A DNA stretch of 64,000 nt, from the NCBI RefSeq assembly GCF_040741455.2, contig NZ_CP160328.2, forward strand, positions 682,001 through 746,000, written 5' to 3'. Numbering within the stretch: position 1 is the stretch's first letter; every line of letters begins with the position of its first letter. Positions 16,955 through 24,682 of this stretch are shown here, piece after piece. The notes beneath the pieces are model-generated. The model had not been told where the DNA came from, made no database searches, and saw only the letters and a program-made list of their open reading frames with translations. This stretch comes from Snodgrassella alvi. Lineage in GTDB: Bacteria > Pseudomonadota > Gammaproteobacteria > Burkholderiales > Neisseriaceae. Made by a program: the position numbers and the translations under genes.

Positions 16955-18151
16955 CTAATTATGTTCAGCCTTTTTTCGCATCAGTACACCACCTATCAGC
17001 ATAGCCAGCAGTTGAGCGCTAATCAATGTGACTGCTGTCATAAACCAGCCACCACTTTCAAAAGCATGGCCACAAAGCAGTGAACCCATAAAACCACCAG
17101 CATAGTAACACATGTAATATAACCCAGAAGCCAATGAACGGCCTTCTGTGACATTCGCAGATATATAAGTGATGGTGGAAGACTGAGTAATAAAAATACC
17201 ACTACTCATCACGGCAAGTGCCAAAACAATCATCCACAATGGATGCAATAATGTTAATAATACGCCGAAAATCGACAAACTCATGGCCATTAATACAGTT
17301 AGATTAGTTCCAAATTTGATAATCAGACGAGCTGACAACGGCGTAATAATCATACCTATTAAATACACCGCAAATATATTGGCTAGTTGCGAGCTTGAAA
17401 GATTATAAGGTGGCTGATCCAAATACAGATTAATATAAGTGAAACATCCAACCAATGAAAACAGTACACAAAAACCTAGTGCACACGCCGCAAGAACGTA
17501 ACGATTGTGCAGATGATGCCAGAGAGTCTTCAATGCGGTTGAAACCTGTGGCTTAGCTTCAAACTTTTTGGATGCTGGCAAGTTGCGCCAAACCAGTATG
17601 CCACCCAGCAAACTGATGATACCCATTATCATAAATGCATGTCGCCAGCCGATAAATTCAGTGAGATATCCCATCAAAAACCGGCCAAGAAAGCCACCAA
17701 GCACTGTACCGGAAACAAAGAAACTCATTAGCCTGATGCGCGGATTGCCACTGAATTCTTCGCCTATATAAGCCAGCAATACTACAGTGATACCGGGAAC
17801 TGCCAACCCTTGTACAAATCGCAGCCACCAAAGCAAGCTGATGCTATGCACAAAAGACAGAGCCAGTGTTGGGATAGCGATAAATATGATTGAACCAACA
17901 ATAAACATCTTGCGTCCGAAAGCATCCGAAATCATACCCAGAAATGGAGACATCAATGCGACTGCCAGTATAGTAGCGCCTACGGTTGAGCCTACAGTAG
18001 CAGCACTGGCATGAAACTCCTGCATTAGCACAGGCAATATGGACTGCACAGAATAGACTTGCACAAAAGCCAGGGCCCCGATGAGTAATACGGTAAATAT
18101 GAGAGCAAGATTTAGTTTAGGTTTGGCTAAAGCCGCAGATAAGTCAGACAT
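16955..18151 (-). CDS. MFS transporter, YnfM-like
   Basis: The 398-residue protein has about twelve hydrophobic helices. The MFS loop 2-3 motif appears as Gly-Met-Ile-Ser-Asp-Ala-Phe-Gly-Arg-Lys near residue 75, and a related basic loop follows the sixth helix. It resembles the YnfM/YybF group of small-molecule efflux permeases, whose substrates are poorly known. It is divergent from an Lrp/AsnC-type regulator across about 680 bases, which hints at amino-acid or related control, but that is inference. No other transport component is adjacent. Confidence 0.82.
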   Translation of the reverse strand: MSDLSAALAKPKLNLALIFTVLLIGALAFVQVYSVQSILPVLMQEFHASAATVGSTVGATILAVALMSPFLGMISDAFGRKMFIVGSIIFIAIPTLALSFVHSISLLWWLRFVQGLAVPGITVVLLAYIGEEFSGNPRIRLMSFFVSGTVLGGFLGRFLMGYLTEFIGWRHAFMIMGIISLLGGILVWRNLPASKKFEAKPQVSTALKTLWHHLHNRYVLAACALGFCVLFSLVGCFTYINLYLDQPPYNLSSSQLANIFAVYLIGMIITPLSARLIIKFGTNLTVLMAMSLSIFGVLLTLLHPLWMIVLALAVMSSGIFITQSSTITYISANVTEGRSLASGLYYMCYYAGGFMGSLLCGHAFESGGWFMTAVTLISAQLLAMLIGGVLMRKKAEHN

Positions 18152-18833
18152 AATCGATTAAAACTATTCAACTTCACTTATCAATCATGTGAAATCATCA
18201 AGATAGGTGAAGCAAAGGGTTATGAATAATGTTTTTTAACCTGAGTTAAATTTTGTGGAATGGTAATTATACCCTTTATATGAAATATTGCTTTTCTGCT
18301 TTTCAATAGGTTTGAGAACAACTTTGGATTTTCAGCAGTAATAATTTCACGCATGATAGTAAATAAATTTTCATTCAATAAATTTTTTTTTCATTACATT
18401 TAGACTAAATCACTTCAACAACTTTAAAAAAATATTGCTTATATTGGTGTCGTAAGACAAATAGATGTTTTTAAATGCACAGGTATGGTAATTTTAAATT
18501 CATTTATTATAATTATGAGTTGCACTTGTATTACTTGTAAAAACAGAACGAAATATTAATCAAACCTTGACGTATATAGCTTAACTTTGAAACTTTACAC
18601 TAAAATATTCATTTTCAGTTATCACAAATAGCTGACTACATTTTTTTATATTATTAAAGTAGATAGATAAACAAAAATCATTCAGAATAACTAGTATTAA
18701 AATTAAATTAATGTCAAAATAAACTTTTTTATGTAATAAAATGCAATTTTGCATCACTCATAAACTTTAACTTTAATCTATGTTTCGCTGCCTGTTGCAT
18801 CAATGCGGCAGTAATCCTCAGGATCCTTGCATT
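18152..18833. other. Long divergent intergenic region between MFS gene and Lrp-type regulator
   Basis: About 680 AT-rich bases without an open gene. They should contain the promoters of both divergent genes. An inverted repeat ATGCAA-TT-TTGCAT at 18741-18754 lies about 80 bases before the regulator start. Confidence 0.5.
18741..18754. promoter_or_regulatory. Candidate operator of the Lrp/AsnC-type regulator
   Basis: The perfect arms ATGCAA and TTGCAT are separated by TT, in the promoter zone between the regulator and the divergent transporter. Lrp-family proteins commonly autoregulate through AT-rich dyads. No binding evidence is available. Confidence 0.3.
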
Positions 18834-19316
18834 ATGGCAATAAGTTTTTTAGATAAAACCGACCTAAAAATCCTGCAAGTTTTACAAGACAACGGTCGTC
18901 TTACCAATGTAGAGCTGTCCGAGCGTGTGGCACTATCGCCCTCACCTTGCCTACGCCGGCTAAAGCAGCTTGAAGAATCAGGAATCATCCGTCGCTATGC
19001 TGCGCTACTAGACCCAAACCACGTTGCACTTGGATTACAGGCTTTTATTCATGTCAGTGTAAACAAGAATAAACAAAAACGAGATGAATTTACTCAAGCA
19101 GTGCAAAATTGGCCGCACGTTCTAAACTGTTTTGCCTTAACCGGCGAATCAGATTATATTCTTCAAGCTTTTTTTTCCGATATGAATGCTTTCTCACATT
19201 TTGTGTTGGAAACATTGCTGGCCACACCAGGGGTGGAAGATGCCAAATCTAGTTTCGTTCTGAGAGAAATCAAGGCAACGACTTCTTTACCACTGGAACA
19301 CCTGAATATCAGTTAG
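18834..19316 (+). CDS. Lrp/AsnC-family transcriptional regulator
   Basis: The 160-residue product has the family layout. A winged helix-turn-helix at about residues 5-60 includes Asp-Lys-Thr-Asp-Leu-Lys-Ile-Leu and Leu-Ser-Pro-Ser-Pro-Cys-Leu-Arg-Arg. An effector-binding RAM domain follows at about residues 65-150, with a Thr-Gly-Glu-Ser-Asp-Tyr segment. Such proteins sense amino acids or related metabolites as octamers. The frame is open to an ATG at 18780, but the start at 18834 has AGGA ten bases upstream and places the HTH at the usual distance. It probably controls itself and perhaps the divergent MFS gene. Confidence 0.88.
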   Translation: MAISFLDKTDLKILQVLQDNGRLTNVELSERVALSPSPCLRRLKQLEESGIIRRYAALLDPNHVALGLQAFIHVSVNKNKQKRDEFTQAVQNWPHVLNCFALTGESDYILQAFFSDMNAFSHFVLETLLATPGVEDAKSSFVLREIKATTSLPLEHLNIS

Positions 19317-19407
19317 TATATAAAAAAAACGATGAGCCAGGCACAATCTGATTAATCAATTATTTCTAAATGTTAAAACAGTTAATATAAAGGCAATATC
19401 GAGATTT

Positions 19408-19992
19408 ATGTCTGCCAATGTCTATTCTGATGATGATATCTCCGCCATTTGCCAGCAATGGCTAGAACGGGCAGTAATCGGCCTGAATCTTTGCCCTTTT
19501 GCTCGCAGACCATACCAGCTACACAGACTGCGCTTCAGTATCAGCCATGCTAGACATACTGATGCATTTCTTGATTTGCTAGAAAACGAATTACACCTTT
19601 TACTACAGACACCAGCCACTGAAATTGAAACCACATTAGTTATTGAACCAAAATTATTCGCTGATTTTGAGGTTTTCCTCGACGTAGTGGCTCTTGCCGA
19701 ACAAGTTTTAGAAGATATTGATGCCACAGGCACCATTCAGATAGCACCATTCCATCCAAATTTTCAGTTTGCTGATGAACCACCTGAAGACATTACCAAT
19801 TATACAAATCGAAGCCCATATCCAATACTGCATCTGATTAGAGAAAGCAGTATAGATCAAGCTGTAGCCGCCTTTCCTGATGCAGGGTCTATTTTTGAAC
19901 GCAACAAAACATTATTGCGCACGATGGGTACGGAAGGATGGTCTAGCCTCGGCATAGAATATCCACTACATAAAAAAAATAGCACTGAATAG
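19408..19992 (+). CDS. DUF1415 family protein
   Basis: The 194-residue protein matches the DUF1415 family, which has no established biochemical role. Characteristic segments are Gly-Leu-Asn-Leu-Cys-Pro-Phe-Ala near residue 26, the Ile-Ala-Pro-Phe-His-Pro-Asn-Phe-Gln-Phe stretch near residue 112, and the following Asn-Arg-Ser-Pro-Tyr-Pro-Ile-Leu-His-Leu-Ile-Arg. The conserved Cys and His residues could bind a metal, but that is speculation. The protein has no signal peptide and should be cytosolic. It lies about 90 bases after the Lrp-type regulator in the same direction, with no clear terminator between them. Confidence 0.82.
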   Translation: MSANVYSDDDISAICQQWLERAVIGLNLCPFARRPYQLHRLRFSISHARHTDAFLDLLENELHLLLQTPATEIETTLVIEPKLFADFEVFLDVVALAEQVLEDIDATGTIQIAPFHPNFQFADEPPEDITNYTNRSPYPILHLIRESSIDQAVAAFPDAGSIFERNKTLLRTMGTEGWSSLGIEYPLHKKNSTE

Positions 19993-20186
19993 AGATTACA
20001 ATTATATAGATCAGAAGATTACAGTTTAACTAAAGCACGTCGGTTACAATCTATAGACAATACATCTTTAATATCTTTGATTTAAATTCCCTATTTCCAT
20101 TCTCTTTTAAAACAGAAAAACTTTTCTTCAACCATTTTTTATTTTTGTTGTTAAAATCGCGTTTGTTAAAATAAACCACCTTTGTA

Positions 20187-21644
20187 ATGCTTCCTGTATC
20201 CCATTTCTCTTCTCTGTCCGCTTTAGCCATTTTGTGCCAAAAAAGTCACATATTGCGCTATGTCAGTGCATTTATCGGCTTCTTTATACCTGCAACAGTG
20301 CTGGCTGCTGGCTTACCAGCTAACGAACTGAGTCTGTGGTGGTGTCTTCCCTTTATTGGCATGCTTCTTTCCATTGCTGTCAGTCCTTTACTGATACCAC
20401 ATCTTTGGCATCACCATAGTGGCAAAATTATTGCTATATGGTGCTGTATCTTCCTGCTACCACTATGCTGGCAATTCAGTATCATGACATGTGTTTCACT
20501 TGTTCTGCATACGCTACTGCAGGAATATCTGCCATTTATGCTTCTGCTACTGGCGCTCTATACCCTTTCTGGGGGTATAGTAATTCGGAATAGTGGTATT
20601 GGCAGTGTTAAATTAAATGTTTTACTTTTAGCAAGCGGTACCGTTCTGGCTGGACTGATGGGAACGACCGGAGCTTCCATGCTACTCATTCGGCCTATAC
20701 TGCGTGCCAATGCACAGAGACGGTATCGTGCTCATATAGTAGTATTTTTCATTTTCTTAGTGGCTAATATCGGTGGAGGTTTAACACCGCTTGGTGATCC
20801 ACCCTTGTTTCTGGGCTTTCTAAAAGGTGTTGGATTCAAGTGGACAATCAGCAATATGATATTACCGGTACTGCTGAATACAGTGCTTTTACTGGGTGTA
20901 TTTACCTTTATAGATCAATTTTTATGGTTGCGAGAAACCAAAACCTCAACTCTACCCAAGCCATATAATGCTAAGTGGAGGATTGAAGGTAAAATCAACT
21001 TACTGTTTTTGCTGGCAGTAATAGTTATCATACTATTGTCTGGTTTATGTAAAAATTATCCAATCTGGCAGTTTTTTGGCATAGAAATTAGCTTAATAGC
21101 CTGTATTCGTGATGGTTTACTACTGCTGATTACCTTATGCGGACTGAAGTACACTCCATCCGCACTGCGTCAGCAGAATGAATTCAACTGGGCACCAATG
21201 CAAGAAGTCGGAAAGCTGTTTATCGGCATTTTTATTACCATTGCACCTGTAATGGCAATACTGCAATTAGGATCAGATGGTCAGTTTAGGCAACTAGTCA
21301 ATTTCATTCACCACAATGGAGCGCCTGTCAATACGCTGTATTTCTGGATGAGTGGTGTTTTATCCGGTTTTCTGGATAATGCGCCAACCTATCTGGTATT
21401 TTTTAATCTTGCCGGTGGTGAAGCACAATTACTTATGCTGCAATTTCCTGAAACACTGCTGGCTATTTCCATGGGCTCAGTATTTATGGGAGCACTCAGT
21501 TATATTGGCAATGCACCTAATCTGATGATTAAATCAATCGCTGAGCAGCAGCATATCGCCATGCCCAGTTTTTTTGGCTACATGGGTTGGTCTTTAACTA
21601 TACTTATTCCATTGTTTATTGTAGATACGCTTTTATTTTTTTAA
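20187..21644 (+). CDS. Putative Na+/H+ antiporter (CitMHS_2/NhaD-like)
   Basis: The 485-residue protein has about twelve membrane segments and belongs to the ion-transporter superfamily of citrate and NhaD-type carriers. Diagnostic stretches are Gly-Gly-Gly-Leu-Thr-Pro-Leu-Gly-Asp-Pro-Pro-Leu-Phe-Leu-Gly near residue 195 and Leu-Asp-Asn-Ala-Pro-Thr-Tyr near residue 397. Two such half-membrane hairpin loops carry the substrate site in this fold. Proteins like it are annotated as sodium/proton antiporters; a carboxylate substrate cannot be ruled out. The start codon has no strong ribosome binding site, so the exact N-terminus is uncertain. Confidence 0.78.
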   Translation: MLPVSHFSSLSALAILCQKSHILRYVSAFIGFFIPATVLAAGLPANELSLWWCLPFIGMLLSIAVSPLLIPHLWHHHSGKIIAIWCCIFLLPLCWQFSIMTCVSLVLHTLLQEYLPFMLLLLALYTLSGGIVIRNSGIGSVKLNVLLLASGTVLAGLMGTTGASMLLIRPILRANAQRRYRAHIVVFFIFLVANIGGGLTPLGDPPLFLGFLKGVGFKWTISNMILPVLLNTVLLLGVFTFIDQFLWLRETKTSTLPKPYNAKWRIEGKINLLFLLAVIVIILLSGLCKNYPIWQFFGIEISLIACIRDGLLLLITLCGLKYTPSALRQQNEFNWAPMQEVGKLFIGIFITIAPVMAILQLGSDGQFRQLVNFIHHNGAPVNTLYFWMSGVLSGFLDNAPTYLVFFNLAGGEAQLLMLQFPETLLAISMGSVFMGALSYIGNAPNLMIKSIAEQQHIAMPSFFGYMGWSLTILIPLFIVDTLLFF

Positions 21645-21682
21645 TTTATCGAGAAAATAACGGCCTGTAAGGTTAATTTGTT

Positions 21683-22396
21683 ATGCATTTATTGAAATAC
21701 CTGCAAGCGCAGGGTCTGGGCAGCCGTAAACAATGTCAGGTGCTGATTAAAGATGCCGCTGTACTCATTAATGGGCAGCTTTGTACCGATGCACGCATGG
21801 AGATAGAACCATCGAATGTAAGCAGTCTGCAAATTGACGAAGTGAATCTCCCACCTGTGCCATTGCCATATTTTTATATTCTGCTAAACAAACCTGCCGA
21901 CTACGAAACTTCACACAAACCTCAGTTTTATCCTAGTGTATTCAGCATATTACCCGAACCACTGCGCCATCTGAATATGCAAGCTGTTGGCCGGCTAGAT
22001 GCAGATACCACCGGTGTTCTGATTTTGACCAACGATGGCCAGTTTAATCATCGCTGTACCTCGCCTAAACACAAGCTACCTAAAATTTACCGAGTTAGCC
22101 TGAAACATGCTGCTGATGAAAGTTTGTGTATGAAGTTAAAGCAAGGGGTATTGCTACATGATGACAATGAAACTGTACAAGCAGAAACGGCTGAACTGAC
22201 CGACTCCCATACCCTGCTGCTTACCATTACCTCCGGAAAGTATCACCAGGTTAAACGCATGGTTGCAGCTGCGGGTAATCGGGTAGTTGCTTTACACCGT
22301 AGCGCATTTGGTCCCTGGCAAGCCGAAGATTTACCGGTAGGTGGCTGGCGTTTTTTTCAACCTGAATTCGATAAACTGCAACATGCTCAATACTGA
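21683..22396 (+). CDS. rsuA: 16S rRNA pseudouridine(516) synthase, RsuA family
   Basis: The 237-residue enzyme isomerises a specific uridine in small-subunit rRNA. An N-terminal S4 RNA-binding domain covers about residues 1-50. The catalytic core has Gly-Arg-Leu-Asp-Ala-Asp-Thr-Thr-Gly near residue 107, whose first Asp is the family nucleophile, and a later Gly-Lys-Tyr-His-Gln-Val-Lys-Arg-Met motif. Length and order fit RsuA rather than RluB/RluE, but the target uridine is inferred from similarity. Its stop overlaps the start of the TRIC-family gene by 14 bases, so the two are probably one operon. Confidence 0.87.
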   Translation: MHLLKYLQAQGLGSRKQCQVLIKDAAVLINGQLCTDARMEIEPSNVSSLQIDEVNLPPVPLPYFYILLNKPADYETSHKPQFYPSVFSILPEPLRHLNMQAVGRLDADTTGVLILTNDGQFNHRCTSPKHKLPKIYRVSLKHAADESLCMKLKQGVLLHDDNETVQAETAELTDSHTLLLTITSGKYHQVKRMVAAAGNRVVALHRSAFGPWQAEDLPVGGWRFFQPEFDKLQHAQY

Positions 22397-23024
22397 TCTT
22401 ATTTTTCAGCTGATTAACATTATTGGTACTGTAGCATTTGCTGTGTCTGGCTATTTAGTCGGATTTCGTAAAAGGCTAGACATTCTCGGTGTAATAATCG
22501 TAGCTTTACTCACTGCAGTGGGCGGCGGCATGATGCGCGATGCCCTTATCGGACATATTCCGATGATATTTAAAAGCAATACCTCATTGTGGACTATTTT
22601 TATTACGCTTTTATTATCGTGGTTATTTCATATTCAGTATCAGCGTCACCGAGTTCTTGCAGTATGGTTTGTGGTAGCAGATGCGCTCGGTCTGGCTGCA
22701 TTCAGCCTGACTGGTGCCGAAGTCGGCTTAGCATTGAAATTAAACTGGTTTGGCGTAGTCACCTTAGCCTTTGTTACTGCAGTGGGTGGCGGGATTCTGC
22801 GTGATATTTTAGTCAATGAAGTCCCGATCATTTTGCGTAGTGACATCTATGGAACTATAGCAATATTACTCGGGCTGCTATTATGCATATTGAATCATTG
22901 GAATATGGTTACACCATTGAGCATTAATGTGTTGTTTATCAGTGGTGTCATCAGCCGTTTAATCGTTTATCGCTACAACATCACCTTGCCTGGATTCCAA
23001 AAAAAGAAAAATTACAAAATATAA
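22383..23024 (+). CDS. TRIC-family cation channel protein (UPF0126, YicG-like)
   Basis: The 213-residue membrane protein consists of two similar halves. Each holds a Thr-Ala-Val-Gly-Gly-Gly-(Met/Ile)-(Met/Leu)-Arg-Asp motif, the first near residue 40 and the second near residue 127. This duplicated pattern defines the bacterial TRIC/UPF0126 family, whose solved members form trimeric cation pores. About seven hydrophobic helices are visible. I chose the ATG at 22383; a longer frame to 22341 would start inside the pseudouridine synthase with no ribosome binding site. Physiological role in bacteria is not established. Confidence 0.85.
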   Translation: MLNTDLIFQLINIIGTVAFAVSGYLVGFRKRLDILGVIIVALLTAVGGGMMRDALIGHIPMIFKSNTSLWTIFITLLLSWLFHIQYQRHRVLAVWFVVADALGLAAFSLTGAEVGLALKLNWFGVVTLAFVTAVGGGILRDILVNEVPIILRSDIYGTIAILLGLLLCILNHWNMVTPLSINVLFISGVISRLIVYRYNITLPGFQKKKNYKI

Positions 23025-23154
23025 CAAAAATACATGAACTTTCTCTGCAAAAAACAGTCTAAGTCATTAAGATGATATCCATACGCAGCAACAAGCGTAT
23101 AACCTCAAGATTTCAAATGCTTTTTAGTATTCTCTTGTCGAAACATTATTTTGG

Positions 23155-23195
23155 CCCTCTGCTGCTTCTCCCCTTGGCACAGAGGGTTCTTTTTA
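23155..23195 (+). terminator. Rho-independent terminator after the rsuA/TRIC operon
   Basis: The arms CCCTCTG (23155-23161) and CAGAGGG (23180-23186) pair perfectly and are followed by a T-rich tract. The distance of 130 bases from the upstream stop leaves room for a 3' UTR-derived small RNA, but I have no direct sign of one. Confidence 0.7.
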
Positions 23196-23472
23196 TCTGA
23201 AGTGTATTTAATTTATCTACCAGCAATCCTTTTAATCAAGATATCCCCATTTTTATCAAATAAATAACAGCAAGCTGCAAATTTCTTCACTGATGAGCAC
23301 TGTTTAACAAACTCAATCCAAACCTCATTAACGCTGAAGTTCATCACACCATGCCAGTTATTTTTCGCTAAAATGCCGACTGCAATTCGCAAAAGCTACC
23401 ATTAAACCGTAAAATAGTTTAAATATTGCTGGTTTTTTTGCTTGAAATCTTATTTTTCAACGCTATGTACAG

Positions 23473-23486
23473 TAAAGTTAACTTTA
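23473..23486. promoter_or_regulatory. 14-base palindrome upstream of the Tim44-domain gene
   Basis: TAAAGTTAACTTTA is a perfect palindrome ending 28 bases before the start codon. It could be an operator; no regulator is adjacent and the AT content lowers its significance. Confidence 0.3.
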
Positions 23487-23514
23487 ATATTCAAGATATG
23501 AAAGTATCCAAATA

Positions 23515-24618
23515 ATGGACAATCGAAAACTACGATACATTGCTTCAGCTGTCATCCTCAGCCTTACCTTGAGCCCTTTAGCAGAAGCCAAACGCATTGG
23601 AGGCGGAGGAAACCGTGGTATGTCACGATCCAACTATTCCAGCACGTATAGCAGCCCTTCCTATCAGTACAACCGCAGCAATTATGCAAATTCTTCGTCT
23701 AGCCGTCTAGGAGGAGGTAATAATGCAGGTATGTCACGCTCTTATTCAAATTCTGGACGCAATGATTACCGATACGGTAATAATCAGAATGGTTACGCCA
23801 ATCAGGCTCAGCCTCGTGGAAACAGTACTGCGCGAGTCATTGGTGCCGGTGTTGCCGGAGCAGCAATTGGTGCATTAGCCGGCCATGCTATGGCAAACCA
23901 CAACCAGCAGCAACCTGCTACCACCAACGCTACCCCTGCAAGTGATTACAATAATGCGACTAATAATGTTGATAATCAGACCATCCCTGAGGCTAATCAG
24001 CAGACACAAATGGCGCAGCCAGAGAAAAAAAGCGGGTTTAGCTGGCTATGGCTTCTCATTATTGTGATTGGCGGAGTCTATTTGTATCGCCGTTTTGCAG
24101 CAAAAAAAAATAATCAGGGCAATATACCTTACAATACTCAGCAAAACAGCAATCATTTCGGCACTCAGAACAATAGCAGTAATAGTGCCCGTACCAACAT
24201 ATTTGGTCAAAATCTAAGCAACAATAGCCCTGTCATGCCAAACAATTTTTCGGGTATGGCTGATGGCAGCAATACTGAAGCATTTCTTCGCTTTGCACGG
24301 CAACGTTTTAATCATGTGCAGTCCATGAATAATGCCTCGAATCTGGAAGAAATTAGACGCTACTTTACACCTGAAATGTTTGCCGCCATCCGCGACGATA
24401 TTATCCAGAATCAGGATACGGCCGAATTCAGCGACCTCAATGCCGAACTGGTAGACAGCACACAGGAAAATGGTCAGTACATTGCCAGCGTACGCTTCAG
24501 TGGACTAGTCAGTGAAAATCTGGGCAGCCCTCAGCAACCGTTCAGCGAAGTCTGGCATTTTGTCAAACCGCTTAGTAATCAGCAAGAATGGTTAATAGCC
24601 GGAATTCAGCAGGATTAA
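23515..24618 (+). CDS. Tim44-like domain protein, membrane-anchored
   Basis: The 367-residue product starts with a signal-like segment (about residues 1-25, ending Ala-Glu-Ala-Lys). A low-complexity Ser/Asn/Tyr/Gly/Arg-rich region follows to about residue 105. Next come a Gly/Ala-rich hydrophobic patch, a Gln/Asn/Thr-rich linker and a membrane helix Trp-Leu-Trp-Leu-Leu-Ile-Ile near residue 182. The C-terminal 120 residues form a Tim44-like domain (Phe-Leu-Arg-Phe-Ala-Arg ... Glu-Val-Trp-His-Phe). Bacterial proteins of this type sit in the inner membrane; their function is largely unknown. It is a single-gene unit ending at a strong terminator. Confidence 0.82.
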   Translation: MDNRKLRYIASAVILSLTLSPLAEAKRIGGGGNRGMSRSNYSSTYSSPSYQYNRSNYANSSSSRLGGGNNAGMSRSYSNSGRNDYRYGNNQNGYANQAQPRGNSTARVIGAGVAGAAIGALAGHAMANHNQQQPATTNATPASDYNNATNNVDNQTIPEANQQTQMAQPEKKSGFSWLWLLIIVIGGVYLYRRFAAKKNNQGNIPYNTQQNSNHFGTQNNSSNSARTNIFGQNLSNNSPVMPNNFSGMADGSNTEAFLRFARQRFNHVQSMNNASNLEEIRRYFTPEMFAAIRDDIIQNQDTAEFSDLNAELVDSTQENGQYIASVRFSGLVSENLGSPQQPFSEVWHFVKPLSNQQEWLIAGIQQD

Positions 24619-24651
24619 TTGAGAACATTGCGTTAGATAAATTACGCCGTT

Positions 24652-24682
24652 AAAGCACTGATTAAATCAGTGCTTTTTTATC
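24652..24682. terminator. Terminator between Tim44-domain gene and TonB receptor gene
   Basis: A perfect ten-base-pair stem (24652-24661 with 24667-24676) has a five-base loop and is followed by six T residues on the plus strand. It lies between convergent genes and may serve both. Confidence 0.85.

Larger units (their letters stand above)
23025..23514. other. Intergenic region with terminator and palindrome
   Basis: No gene is visible over 490 bases. A terminator at 23155-23195 closes the upstream operon, about 130 bases after its stop. A 14-base perfect palindrome at 23473-23486 lies just before the next gene. Confidence 0.5.
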
